A DNA stretch of 64,000 bases from Hybos culiciformis. Its lineage: Eukaryota > Arthropoda > Insecta > Diptera > Hybotidae. Where the stretch lies: contig OZ023273.1 in the NCBI GenBank assembly GCA_964007475.1, positions 38,503,525 through 38,567,524 of the forward strand, written 5' to 3'. The notes under the pieces were generated by a model, which did not search any database, was not told where the DNA came from, and saw nothing but the letters and a program-made list of their open reading frames with translations. Within the stretch, counting starts at the first letter, position 1. Each line of letters begins with the position of its first letter. Positions 13,411-26,993 of the stretch are shown piece by piece. Position numbers and translations under genes: made by a program.

Positions 13411-13660
13411 TCGTCGGTCTCGTGCAAAAAGCACGAAACTGTAAGTTTGGCCGTTTTGACCTAATATTGTACAAAAATCATAAAAAAACTAAAATTTGAA
13501 TATGTTCAAAGTCGAAAGCTCTCATAAATTATCCGCAATGACTATTTCTATTTTCCCGAAAGTACCAAAACGTACTACAAAAAAAGAAAAAAAAATTTCA
13601 AAACCAATTTTCTCAAAACTATGTTTTTGCAGTTTGTGATTTTTGCATGAGACCGACGAT
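13411..13660. mobile_element. 250-bp MITE with TCGTCGGTCTCGTGCAAAAA ends
   Basis: The left end TCGTCGGTCTCGTGCAAAAA and the inverted right end TCGTCGGTCTCATGCAAAAA differ by one base. Similarity continues inward (CACGAAACTG against CACAAACTGC). No coding capacity. It lies 43 bases from the preceding MITE. A frame crossing its right end is not a gene. Confidence 0.75.
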
Positions 13661-16600
13661 GCTCGCATTATTTTATATTATTGGAATAATGATTTTTTTG
13701 TTCTTTTATTTTGGTTTGTAAGGATACTTTCACTATTTAAGAATATCCCTTTCAAAAATATTGAGCCTTTTGTTATTAAAAGTGTTAATATAACAAACTC
13801 CAAAAATTTAAATTTATGTTCATAACATTCGTCTGTTTCTGTGAACCAGAAATCATATTTTTTTGATAATTTTGTTGCGTCCAAACAGCAATGTAATTAT
13901 ATACTGTTTGTTAAAAAAAAAATTTTATAAACATTTTGAGCAAAATAGTTATCAAAAAATTTTTTTAGTTAACTTATGATAAGAATTTTATAAATTTCAA
14001 TGAAGACGAAGATACTAGTTTATGAAAAAAAAAAAAAAAATCATAGATGCAATAAATTGATATTAGCACATAACAGCAATACATATTTAGACACATATTT
14101 TTTCATTTATTCATTATAGTTATGATTTTTCGCACAACTACATTCGAATTTTTATAAGTTGTGTAATTTTAAAACTAAACATCCTCAAAATTGAAAAAAA
14201 TTAATGAGTATTAGAGAGAATAGAAAAGCTTTTTTGTATACATATGTTTTGGGGGTCTGAAAAAATAGGAAAAAAAATAAAAACGATATTTTAAAAAGTT
14301 GTTTGACATAGTTACTCTATATTATACTTCCTTTATGACGTAGGAATTGTAAATATTTTTTTTACTTTCGAATCATTGAAAACGTCTTGTTAGCTAATAA
14401 TGTACAATCAGTAGAAATTTGCTTAATTATAGTTAATAAGGTCTGAAACTAAGAAGTAAATATAAAAATCTTATTTATATACTTAATTTAATAGCACATA
14501 CTTTTACAGATTTTACAAAAATTTACAATTTGAAATTGCAATAAAATAATGAAAAGCTTAAATAAGACTAAATAAAACTAATGCCTTGTTTATAGCTAAT
14601 TTACCTATCTGAAAAAATGGTACCGTAAAAACCGATTTTCTATGTTATATCTTTTATTATTCTATTTATATTCAAGCAAATTTACTGAAAATGAAGATAT
14701 TACTTTTATCTATTTTTCGTAAAAAGAATTTTTTAAAAATATTTTCAAATAATTAAGAAATATTAATTTATTTTTTCACAAAATTATTTTTTTGTTTCTT
14801 TTTCATTACGTTTCCTTCCTATCTGAATATTTTTTTACGATACCTTTCCTGTCAAAAATTTTTTTTTTATATTTTTTGCAGTTGATTTTTTACTTTCAGA
14901 TAAAATTAGCTGTGGTAGCTATAAACAACGCATAATGCATCGTGGTTAATAAGAATGTTAAATTGAATATTAAGTTCAATTATTTTACAGGAGAGATTAT
15001 TAAAATTCAATCAAAATACAATCAAAATGTAAATTGAAATTTCTGTAGTATTTTATGAAATTATATAAAATTAATAAATTTTTATTATAAAATTAATTTC
15101 AAAACTGAAATAAAACAAATATGTATATTAATATGGAAGTTTAAATGAATAAGTTATTTCACCTAATTTTGAAAAAAGAATACTTATAAAATTTTCAAAT
15201 TAAAGGTGTGAGTTGAAGTGTTGATGCGAAAATAAAATATTTCCTCAAAGAAAAGAAACATGTCAAAAATACGTATAATTTTCATTTGAAATTATATTAT
15301 TTCCCCTGCAGTGTTCAATTTTATTAATTTTTTTCTTTTGATAATTATTGGGGTGATCGATTTTCTTTAAATTTAAAAAAATTTTTTTATAAGTATTTTA
15401 TAAATATTTTGTGTAGAATAAATTTAATATTTTTTTTTTTCAGCAATTTTAAAACATTTGATTTTTAATTATGGATCTTTTATAAGAATGACCTGTTAGC
15501 GTTATTAAGATATATCCGATTAGTACGTGAACTGATATTTTTCCGCGCTCTTATATACAAAGATCCTCAGATTTTTTAATTGCAATTGTTGTGGCTTAAA
15601 AAATAATTTTCTGAATACAACCATGGAAATTTTAATTATTTTGGACAATTTGGGTTTAGTGCAATTTAATTTTGTTCATATATGTTTTGGATTAAGTTTT
15701 ATGATTGAAATAAAAAACTGGTTGTATATTTGCCCCAGTACCCAAATTTCGAAAGTTGAACCAATTTGAATTTTAATACCATTTCACTAATTTTGAATTT
15801 AGTATGTCTTTTGTGATAACAAGAATTTAATTTTAGTATAGTATGGGATGACTGAAATATTTGGATTACAAAAAAATAATTTTAATGCTTGAATTTTATA
15901 TTTTTAAAAAATCAGTAAATGAAAGCTATTTGTATCGCAGAAAACTAAAAATAAAAATTTTATTAATACTTTTATTCATTCAATTCAGAGTTTTATACTT
16001 CAAAATTATCTCTTCCTTCAAATGGCTTATATAAAGAAAAATTGAAATGAAAATTTTTACAAATACCTACATAAATTTTTTTCTTTAATTTTTGATACAA
16101 TTTCTTTTATAGGAAAAATAAAAATATAATAAACCAATAATTAATCAAACACCCACAATAGAATTTTCAGATGCCTCAACTTAATCAACCTTAGACATTT
16201 TCTAAAATTATTTTTGTTCTTTTCAACTTCATTTGATTTTTCCCTTATATAAATAGAAGAAAATGAAAATGCGATTAAAAACAACATTTGACGTAATAAT
16301 GGCAATATGAAAGTAATTTTTCAAGAAAATCTTATAGTCGGGTAAATAATTTAAAATTGGCTTGAAATATTGATCAAACCAATAATGTTGAAATTTAAAT
16401 ACATATTATATTAATATTAAAATCTTTTTTGATCAAAAATTTAACTGCACCTATAGATTAATGTCTGTCAGAAAATATTATGGTTTTTGTTAAAAACTTA
16501 TATTTTCTCTAGGATTATTGTTTAATCGCATTCATATAAAGTCCCAATTCTGCTATAAGGCATAAACATATTAAGCCACATTTTCAGTTTCCATTTGAGG

Positions 16601-17129
16601 GCTTAGATCAATGCTAAGAATTCATTTAATGTTTAATATAAAAATATGAGAGATTTGTAACCTTCTTTTCTGTTTAATTTGTTAAGACTAATAAAAAGAA
16701 GATAGTTATTATATTTTTACCATGTTTACAAATATCCTGCAGAAAAAATGAGAAAATCACTAAATATTGCGAGGGAAAATTCATTCATGTTTTGAAAAGA
16801 ATTTCCAAAATAATTTTTTAATAAATTATATTTTCCTTAAGCAAAAATAACATTATGTTTATATAAATAAGTAAATAAATTCTAAAATGAATTGGAAAAA
16901 ATATAATTACGTAAACAATTTGGATAACTTGACGACTTAAGCATAAGTACTTAAGGTAAAAATAAGAATTTACTTGTGTAGGTTATTGATTTGAAGGAAA
17001 CTCCACTTGATTAAACAGAAAAGTCACAATAAGACTACGGAGAATACTTAATTTTAAAATGAACAAATAGAAATTCTTTTGATTATTAAAAATTAAATGA
17101 AAAGAAATCCTTAAGGGGACTTGGTACCA
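13661..17129. other. gene-free AT-rich DNA
   Basis: No exon, RNA gene or organised repeat is visible. The stretch consists of poly-A and poly-T runs and Lys/Phe-rich spurious frames. Confidence 0.55.
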
Positions 17130-17476
17130 GTTTGAATTTTTTGTCCCAAATTTTTTTTGAAAAGCAGTTTTAGATTATTTTAAAGTTAAATTTAGAAAAA
17201 ACATTTCATTCACAACCTCCGAACTGTTTGATACTTTAAAAGGATATAAGACTTTTTAGAATCGGTTAAGGCTAAGTGCTCGAAATCTCTTCAAAACCAT
17301 TGTTATGTGTCACAAAATGGTTTTGAAGAGATTTCGAGCACTTAGCCTTAACCGATTCTAAAAAGTTTTATGTCATTTTAAACTATGAAACATTCCTGAG
17401 GTTGTGAATGAAATGTTTTTTTTTAAATTAAACTTTAAAATAATCTAAAACGGCTCTACAATCAAATTTTGGGATT
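17130..17476. mobile_element. long inverted-repeat MITE (family shared with 54859-55158)
   Basis: Two arms of about 165 bases are inverted copies around a spacer of roughly 16 bases. The loop-proximal sequence GAAATCTCTTCAAAACCAT is exactly mirrored by ATGGTTTTGAAGAGATTTC. The arms share TTAGCCTTAACCGATTCTAA and a TTTTGTCCCAAA-type end with a second copy beyond the channel gene. The right end is slightly shortened. Non-coding. Confidence 0.8.
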
Positions 17477-20400
17477 TCTGTATTTATGACATATGAACAT
17501 AAAAGTATATCTAAAATACATATACTTTACTTATGTAAATAATATTTTATATAATAGTGTTATACTAATAAACATACTTTTTTATTATATTTTTCAAAAT
17601 AATGTTTTTAAAAAGATGTAAAATTTAATAAGCATTAAATTATTAGTATTATTTCTTAAGTTCATTTAATTTCATTCAAGTAAAGCCACTGAAAAATAAA
17701 TATTTTATTTTGGTTTTATTAAAGAAATACAGATAAATAAAGTTATAAAATTTAAATAAAATAATTTTTTTTTTGTATATTATTGAAGATATTGTTATCA
17801 GATACTAAAAATCATCATATTTAGAATTTCACCTATCGTATAGTATTAGTTTTATCATGAATCGGATAAAATTGTTCATTTGTTAGCACGAATATTGTAA
17901 TATTATATTATTATTACTCTAATCCCGTAAATTTTGTCAGTAAACCGATGCGATGTTTAGATTCAACTTGTCCACTTAAAGTAAATGTTAAAAAAGATGG
18001 ATATATTCCGTATATAATAAATTTTTTAATTTTCTTTAAATGTTGGTATCATTTCAACTAACCTAAATGAAAAATACAAAAGTAACAACATGAGAAAAAA
18101 TAGGACACAGATAAATAAATATTCAGATTTCATAAATGAATATTCATTGTAGGAAATGTAAATCATTGGCGACACAATCAATTTCCTATAAATGTATCGT
18201 GTATTATATATATATTGTATATATATCATACACAGGAAGTAAAATGATAGATACAAAAATTACAAAAATGGTAAATAGAATTAAAAAAGTTAAACATCAT
18301 TGATATAGTTTCTTTAGGTATACCTATATTACCTACTTAAATTAAACATATCCCTTGTTTAAAATATAATATTACAATGTTTTCCACAGACCGGACAGTG
18401 ATTTAAATTCAAATTCGAAGTCTATTTAAGTAAACAGTTAACATACATGTATTTGTATATATAACCTTATGTGTTGATTATAATTATAGCACGGATACTA
18501 CTTATTTCAACAAAATAAATCATGAGCTGGTTTTTAAAAATATTACAGAGAAACTCAGTATCTCAAACTCATTGAAAACAGTTATGCTTTGATTTTAAAG
18601 AGAGAGAAACACAAAGAAAAAATTATGAAGACACCAAACCCCTAAAAAAATAAGAAAATAAAATAAATTCTAAATATTACATACATAATTCGAATATAAT
18701 TAATCAAACTTACTAAAATATAAATATAGGTAATATAATAGCTGTGTATATAGTAAGTTTCATATGTAAAAGTTATTTTATAAAAATGTTTATAACTGAC
18801 CTTAATAAACTTAAATAAAATATTTATTAAAATTTTTTCACATATTTTCTATGTATATTTAAAGTTATTTTTATGAACATCGGAAACAATTCCATTAACC
18901 ATATTTTAAAGTTGATTTCATTACACCAAATAATTTTGAAGCTTATAATAAATTAGAAATAATATGCCGATTTTATAACAAACTTCCTACTAACAAAAAA
19001 AACAAACAAAACCTCTTCAATACTTAAATGTAATGTATAATATGATATTTAAAAATCCATATGGATGTAGGCCAAAAACTTCTAATATTAATTTTTAAAA
19101 TTTTTGTTTAGATACATTTTTATCATATTTTTTAAACAATTCCTTTAATTACATTCTGGGTGTGTTCATTTACATAATGTTGCAAACATATTAAATAGAA
19201 AAATGTCAGAAAAAAATTCTTTTTTACAATTTCAAGAATTTGCATTTTTTTAAAATTAATAAAAATGCTCTTATGCATTATTCATAAATGCATACTTCCG
19301 ATGTAAAAGGATTGCGATATTTAAATTCTGAAATGATTTAAACTTTTTTTTCTAAACTCCGTAACTGCCTGATACTCTCTAAATTGTTGTATGTTGTTTA
19401 TTATTAATATTAACACGTAAGAAAATGTTCTTATCTGATAATTTCAATCTATTCTATTTTTATGCTCCTCAAAGATTCCATCTGAACTACATGATATTGG
19501 TTTTCTGTTTTTAAATATCCGAAATTATTTATTATCTTTTTCATCTTCACCATCCTACCATCACTACTGACATTCTCTGATGAACTAAACTTCTATGATA
19601 CATGAAAATTTTCAATATTTTAAACAAAAAAGAATACATAAAACTCAGAACATTTATTTCTCCTTTAAATGCATTTTACAAATAAATATATTAAGGAGAA
19701 ATTCAAATTCAGCCGGGAAAATTGTGCGTGAAAATTCAACAAGTAAAAAATTATTGAGAATATTTATAAAAAAAATAAAAATTGAGAACTACATTGATAT
19801 TAGTTGTACACATTTCCAGCTCAAGCAAATGCATTAGATTTCAGAATTCGAACATTTTTATTGTTCAAAAACATTTATAAAATAATTTAAAAATAGATTT
19901 TGACGAACATAATCCAAAATGTAAACAAAATTTATATATACCTAATGTATAATATTCGTTATTGAGAAATCAAAAAGAAATTTTCTGGGAATTGAGGGAA
20001 TCGCAAAAAAAAAAGAGTAAAATATACACATTATCTACAATAGTATAAAAGTTTAATTTATTTTATATTTAAAATTACTGGGTAATATATAAATTTGGAA
20101 TTTTATAATTTAATTATAAGTATTGCATAGTACAGTAGTCGCTTTGTAAAATGTTGAAATTTTTTTTTTAATAAATACACACAAATATTAAAGCTATGTT
20201 ACCATCGTTTCAACATTATACTGGTATTTATATATTCTCAAATAGGTCTCTAATTTATTTTCCATGAAAAACTATTCGAGACATTTTCAAGTGCGTTTTA
20301 ATTTTTACAAACTTATTTGTTCTATATTTTATTTGTGTATTTAATTGGTTTTTTATTGAATTTTTTTGCTTTTATAATTTCTTAATGTTTTTTAATTTTA

Positions 20401-23280
20401 ATATGCTTTTTTTGTGGATATGTTTTATCACATATCGTATTAATTTTTTTGCATTTTTTTAGGCGCTTACAAGTTAATGCGTTATTTTATAATTTGCTGT
20501 TAGACGATAGCGGCGGCAATCCATTTACATACAATAATAAGGCATAGGCAAACAATTTCTTGGGTTTTTAAAATTCTTATCTCAACGCTTTCATTTTTAT
20601 TTTGCAATCAGAAAGTTATTATTTAAACTTATATGAAACTGTAAATTTATTCATTAGTTTATAATTGGATTTATCTAGTTGTACATTTTATCGAAAATGT
20701 CAATAATATTTTAATCATCCAACGACGATATATGTAAATGAAAAAAAATTTTCATTATTTTTAGGCTCTAAGTGCATATCACAATTTTAAAAAAATTCAA
20801 ATAGTTTATAAAATTTAAATTAATTTTATATCATATCATGCTAGTACATTAAGCATACCAAAGGTCAGTACTTAAACCTATACCAAATAGCGAAACGCGA
20901 AAGGAAAAAATTTAAGGAGTTTGAAGGAGACCGCTGCCGTCTGCCATTCAGGATGCCACCATTTTATTTTAAAAGGCTTAATATTGCGAAAAAGTTTTCA
21001 AAAAGCAATTTTTCAAAATTGGTATAAGTTTTAAACGAACTAGATATAAAACTGAAAACAACATTTTCATTAATGTAATGAATTTAAACTGTACGGAGAA
21101 CAGCGCAACAAGCCACATAATTTGCGCTTGGAATCAACAATTTTAAGTTAATTTACAGAAAACAACGTCAATATACCTAATATAAGATTAATTTTGCTCT
21201 TTGATTTGACTCTCATTATGTAAATTACAAATCATTCTATTCTATGTATCTGCATTTTTATTATTCTGAATTATGTATAAGACTTTTTGTTAGTGCGCCA
21301 TCACAGTTTTAAAGAAAAATCAAAACTATTTACAAAATAGTACTTCCATAGTTCTACAGCCCAATTAAACAACTGCTAATTATCAAAGTTAATGATTATT
21401 GAAAAAGAATAGTTCTTGCTCTATTGATAACAGCTTAAAAAATTTCAAAAAATTACTTTTATATAAAAAATATTTTTTTACACTCTATTACTTAATTGAA
21501 ACTTTTAACATATAAAACTTATAGTTTCATGAAAGTTGGTCTGGAAATTTTTTTTCACCCAACTTTTCGCGCTCTAAAAAAATCAAATACAAAATTATAA
21601 AAAAAAAAAAAAAATCACAGAAACTGAAAATTAACTAAAAACTTGACCTTATTTTATAGTACTTATTTCTATATTTTCCGTGTGTTTTTATTTTTTTACA
21701 TATAGAAAAGGATTTTAAATGAAACAAAATAATTTTTTTTTAAATTTATTTTTAAAAGCAAAATTGGCATTATCCTTATTGAAGAATACAAAAAAAAAAA
21801 AAAAAAAAAACAACTTAAAGCCGATGATTTTAATGCATTTTTGCGTTGAAAAGGATTCCTTGAAAAAAAAATTAATTCTAACAAATTTTCCACTTAAAGC
21901 TCTTTAAAATAAAAGTTCGTTCTATGCTTTTTTTCAAGAAATATATATATATATATTTTCCACTTGACATGTCAACACGAATCGTGATATGTGAATTTTT
22001 TTTTTCACAAAAAAGTGAACATCATAAGCTTTTCAAGTGTGGAAAATTTATATCTATTATTTTTTTATTTACGTTTTTTTTTTTTCACCTAAATAAAATA
22101 TTCTAAATCTAGTGACAGATAAAAGACATGGATTATGACTTTTCATCTTTGAATTTGCGTTATGAATAGTACGGTTTTTTAGAAAGAAAAGCATATTAAT
22201 TTTAAAAATATGACATTTTTAATTTGTTTTCTTTTGTTTTATTATTATTGTTTTTGAGTATCTAAATTAAAAATGAAAATAAATTATGTTATTTTGGCGC
22301 TCTTAAAACGTTTGTCATCGCCATGGTTATATAAAAATTTCCTGGAAAATTCATAAAATATTGCGATAAATAATAAAAATGTTGTTAAGCATTAATTTTT
22401 TTTTTTATTTCATAAATTTTCTTTCTTATTATTCAATTTTATTCCATTAAATTTATTTTTTCTACATCAGGATCAAATTCGTTGCTAAATTTTCAAAACC
22501 ACATCATTTCCCACTTCCACTCTATAGAGTTTTCCCAAAAAATTTGGTTTTCCTAAAAAGAAAAAAAAAAAAATTAAAATATAAATTGAATTTCCCAGCT
22601 AGGATAAAGTTTCATTTGTGAACAACAACCTAGATTAAAACAACATAAATTTTATTTTTCAGTTTTTGTGGTATTTTATCATATTCTCACATATGTAAAG
22701 AATGTGTAATGAAAACTTTTACGTTCACATTTAAAATTTATAGAATCATTATTTTCAACGTAAAATTTAAAGAAAAAGAAATAAAAAAAAAAAAAAAACA
22801 CTATAAAATCCCCAAAAAAAAAGTTTTTCTTAGTTTTTTTTTTTTTTTTTGTTTTTTTGTTCATCTCAAATGAACCGAAAAATACGTGATTTCATAAAAA
22901 ATACAAGAAATGTTAATAGCTTTTTCTAAACATAAATATAAAAAATATGTAAACAAATTCTTACATACCTAGTTCAAATTAGGAAAACATGTATGTAAAA
23001 TAACTTTGAAGACCCTATTTTGGACAGCTATAAAATATATGGACAAGTTCTAAAAAAATATTCTTATTACATAGGGAATTATACATAATATACAATAATG
23101 TATTTATACTAAATTTGATGTTTTCAATTTTCTGTCAAAAAAAATTTAATTTTGAATTAATTTTAATTAAATTAAAAATAAAATCAACTTATGGAAATCA
23201 ATAATTTTTTTTCAATCATCTTCTCATTATTTAAAAATAAACAAATAACTTAAAATAAAGCTTATGTTATAACAAAATAT
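17477..23280. other. gene-free AT-rich DNA
   Basis: No gene is supported in 5.8 kb. It contains TA/TATA microsatellite patches near 18.2 kb and A/T homopolymers near 21.8, 22.4 and 22.8 kb. A small GC-richer patch at about 20,885-20,965 has no identifiable origin. Confidence 0.5.
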
Positions 23281-23758
23281 TTTAATGGGCATGTGGTCGG
23301 TAAGTTGTATTTAGTAGTATAGAATTTCGATCGCTAAATGGAATATTATAGGCGTCAATACACATGCAATCATTTAGATGCATCAGCGTAAATAATGAAA
23401 TCATTTAGATGCATCAGCGTATATAATGAAAAAATTTAGATGCATCAGCGTAAATAATGAAATCATTTAGATGTTCTCACAATATTTCAACACAGACAAA
23501 TACCAACAAAAAATGACAAAAAAAATGTGTATATCAACTTATGTTTTTTTTTTTTCATTGTAAATGTATAGACTGCAACTACCTTACACATGCATATTAA
23601 AACAGTATATTGGATATGTTATACAACTCGTTCTGTATTTACACAAAAACACATAGACAATTGTCAATTTATATAGAATTGACTCGTGTCAATGTGTTTT
23701 TGTGTATACAGAACTCGTAATTAATAACAAATTTAGTTAACATATACAATAATATACT
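23281..23758 (+). mobile_element. hairpin-bearing repeat family, copy A
   Basis: It starts TTTTAATGGGCATGTGGTCGG and runs through AAGTTGTATTTA, GCGTCAATACACATGCAAT, an inverted CACATGCATATTAA block, then a hairpin (ACACAAAAACACATAGACA mirrored by TGTGTTTTTGTGT). It ends AACATATACAATAATATACTATT. The same layout recurs at 23759, 51589 and, inverted, near 45697 and 46548. Copy A also holds a 31-bp minisatellite and directly abuts copy B. Confidence 0.75.
23369..23474 (+). repeat. 31-bp minisatellite, about 3.4 units
   Basis: The unit is ATCATTTAGATGCATCAGCG followed by TAAATAATGAA, repeated with single-base changes and ending in a partial unit. It lies inside repeat copy A where copies B and C have a TTAAGTAAATTTTA-type segment, so it is a local expansion within that element. 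Confidence 0.85.
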
Positions 23759-24176
23759 ATTAATGGGCATGTGATCGGTAAGTTGTATTTACAATCGTAA
23801 ATCTAGCTCGGTAAATGGTATATTACATGCGTCAATACACATGTAATTATTTAATTAAGTAAATTTTATCTACATTCTCCGTATTAAGTAAATTTTATTT
23901 ACTTTCATCATTTTGAACTTTTGTTTATTTTTTGCATTGCAAATTTATTGATTGCAACTACCTCTCAAATGCACATTAAAACAGTATACAAAGCATGTTA
24001 ATAAAATTTGTTATACAGCTCGTTGTGTATATACACAAAAACACATAGACACTTGTCAATATTATATCATTCGACCTAACGGTCTCGTGATATAAGTATT
24101 GACTCGTGTCTATGTGTTTTTGTGTATACACAACTCGTTGTAATAACAAATTTTCTTAACATGTATTGTAATCTTT
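23759..24176 (+). mobile_element. hairpin-bearing repeat family, copy B
   Basis: This copy is tandem to copy A. It begins ATTAATGGGCATGTGATCGG, has an internal inverted TGCACATTAA block, then a large hairpin at 24010-24147 whose arms contain GTTATACAGCTCGTTGTGTA and its mirrored form, with TATATCA and GTCTCGTGATATA near the apex. It ends CTTAACATGTATTGTAATCT. No open frame. The first ~250 bases form a shallow foldback (TTAATGNGCATGTG against CACATGCACATTAA). Confidence 0.78.
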
Positions 24177-25848
24177 AAACAAAATATGCCCGTAAAACTT
24201 GGTTAATAAAGCTCAATTAATGAAACTCCAACTTTTTAAACTTTAAACGAGATAGCCAACAAGCTTATACTACATTATTATAAATCACAATGCATACTGT
24301 ATTAAACATCACTTAGTTTTTCAGATAGTTTTTTTTTTAAATACTATCAGTCATAATTGCATTGGACTTGATAATCAGTTAATAGAATTTTGCAAAACTT
24401 TGCTTTCAAAAAAATAAAAGTTTTTTAAACAAGATGGAAGGAAAAGAAGAATAAACCATAAAAAAAAAGATTTATTTCCGATAATGGTTTCTTAACATTT
24501 AATTAAATTAAACGCGGTTTCATGTTGAAATAAAGTTTTTTGTTTATTATTAAATTTTTAGAATAAATGACAGAATATATGCACGAAATTTATGAAAATT
24601 TAAATTAATTTTCATTATAGAAAACAATATAAGATAATATAATATTAAATGGTTTGAAATAATAATTTTTTCAGAACAAGATGTTGTGGTTTGCAAATTT
24701 TTTTCATTATTCATTTTGTATTGTTAAATTAAGAAGTTTCGAGAAGATTTTGAAGCTTTTATTTCAAATATTAAAAGTTAATTTAATGTCAATTCTTAAT
24801 GACCCTTTCCTAAATGACCCTCTCTAGTCCGGTGAAAGCAAGACTATCCCCTGGCTCAAAAATCAGCCTAAATAATATAAGTATATTCAAATAAAATTCT
24901 AACAATAAAAATAAGGTTATCTTAATGTGGAAAGTAAATATTGTACGTTGCCTTATTGACCTGTTCTGTTATCGATTTATATACATATTGTGTTTCTAAT
25001 ATTAATGAAATTCTATCTACATCTTTGCCTTTTCTGAAATATTTTTAGTAGATTATTATTAGATTTTTACGATCCAAGGGCAGACTATTATTTAAGTTAA
25101 GTATATGAAAATGTCAGCCCTGAATTTTATTAACATCTATATAATGTATGTTTATGTATTATATTATTATAAAATATTTATCTACATATAGAAAAAAATT
25201 TCCCATAAATGAGACATAAAAATAATAAAGTCATGCAAAAAATATTTTCTAATTTTTTTAAGGAAATCCTTTGACATTTTGTCATTTTAAAAGTATTTTA
25301 CAAGAACTAAATTTGGTTCATGAATATAGCTTAAATAGAATATTTTAAACATGCAACATAAAAAAAAATTATATAGGGTGGTACTTTATTGTCAAGGTTT
25401 CTTTATTTTTTATTTTAGAAGAAAAAAAAGACGCATTTTGTTCTTGCTCTTATCATTTAATTTGATTAAATCTTTGATAAGACTCGCAACATACATGAAA
25501 AATTTAATATGAATAATAACGAACTACATACGTTGATTATAAGATAATTGCGAAGCATTTGGAATTAATTTATCCTAAAAATAAAATAAAAATAACAAAT
25601 AATTACCTCTAAACTTTTGCATTTAAGTAAAATTAGCAATTAAAAAATTGTTAAAAAGTTAGTTAAAAGATATAAAACTTTTAACGAGAAAATTGTTTTT
25701 AAAAAGTATTTAATTTTTTTTTCCTATTTTTATTTTTATTATCCTCGTTATATTTGTTTTATTTCTTAATTTTTATTTGAAAATCAATAAAATTTAAATT
25801 TCTTCAAGTTCAATAAAAATAAAATTTAATTAAAAGAATTGAAATCTT
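24177..25848. other. gene-free AT-rich DNA
   Basis: No supported feature. AT-rich sequence with short A and T runs; no splice-bounded exon with recognisable protein. Confidence 0.5.
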
Positions 25849-26043
25849 TTATAGGCCAATATTATTGAAAGAATAAAAAGTAAATTCATCAACGACATAA
25901 ATTGTACCTTGAAAGACATTATATACAAAATACAATATATTACTATACCAATAATAAAATGTATCCCTCAAATTATGTGGCCATAATGCGCCAATTAAGG
26001 TTCCGTAACTAAAAAGAGTTGTTGACACTATTTCCATATTCAA
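25849..26043 (-). pseudogene. odorant-receptor-like N-terminal fragment (speculative)
   Basis: A 64-codon frame contains SYGTLIGALWPHN followed by an aromatic hydrophobic stretch (YYWYSNILYFVYNVF) and VVDEF. The order 'GLWP', then first membrane segment, resembles the start of insect odorant receptors. No continuation exon with a matching donor is visible downstream on this strand; the frame stops at GGCCTATAA. It may be a relic or chance resemblance. Two other exon-like pieces lie within 1.1 kb on the opposite strand. Confidence 0.25.
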
Positions 26044-26475
26044 AGCATATTAAAATTGATGATTGTGTGAATGTCTCAGTGCTATGCTAGTAAAAATAAA
26101 TGCTCATAATTTTTTTAACTTAAAGAAATAAGAATTATTGCCTTGATTTTTAATCGAATTAAAAGCCAAATTTAATTTCTATATTGAAAAATTTTATAAT
26201 CAATATTTTATTTTCCTTTTTGACGTGTCCTCATTGTTTTCTTTCGATTACATTCCATACAACATTAACTTCTGAAATTATATGTTGGTACAAAGTAATT
26301 GGTTTGGTTTTTTTTTTATATATTGCAATCGATGATAAATATATATTTTTAAATGAAATTAAAAATATTGTTAGAATTAGAACTGTTTTATTTCAATTTA
26401 TTTTCTTGAAAGTTGAACTTTTAATTTTTGTAATATAATTTTCCAAATTAAACTTCAATTAATTTTCTCATTTGA

Positions 26476-26709
26476 GACACATATACAAATATATGTTATA
26501 TTGGTTTTCAATATACATTTTTCAGAAAACTTAAATTTATCTTTTATGATGGAAACAAAATAGCATTGAAAACTTTTGTTCAGCAATTAAATTATTTGTT
26601 TCAAGAAATTTATAATCGCGAATTACGTACTAACTCAGATGAATTAAAAAGAGTTATGCTTTTATTATCAAAATATAAAAACCTATTCGAGTTCAAAATA
26701 AATACTTAA
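26476..26709 (+). pseudogene. exon-like open segment, possibly odorant-receptor-derived
   Basis: A frame of about 77 codons contains FIFYDGNKIALKTFVQQLNY and then LFQEIYNRELRTNSDELKR. A good acceptor (TTTTTCAG, ending at 26525) precedes the more protein-like part. The amphipathic charged composition resembles the cytoplasmic loop after the second membrane segment of odorant receptors, but the match is weak. It has no donor at its end; the frame stops at 26707-26709. Confidence 0.2.
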
Positions 26710-26993
26710 AAATTATACTCCACATAATGTCTATATTAAATTTTTTCACACTTTGATGCTTGTGGTTTATTTTACAAATTGTTCTGAATAAAATATATTG
26801 TTCAAATATGGGACGAAATTATATCTAAATTAAATAAATAATCTAAATCAAAATATCAAATTCTAAATATGTATAAATAGTACATTTTACAATTGTAAAT
26901 ATTTTCCAATAAAACCTTATAGTTTTGTAAAAAAATCTTCTACAGAAAAACAAATTTAATTAAGTCAAGAAAAATATTTCATTCTTCTTTCAG

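Noticed and set aside
21719..22106. Several 60-65 codon frames on both strands
   Set aside because: Lys/Asn/Phe-rich translations of A and T runs, overlapping each other on opposite strands.
23369..23474. CRISPR-like regular repeat
   Set aside because: Units are directly adjacent with no unique spacers, inside a eukaryotic transposon; it is a minisatellite.
24010..24147. Large hairpin considered as a microRNA precursor or structured RNA
   Set aside because: It recurs in every full repeat copy, so it is part of the element; no evidence of processing from sequence alone.
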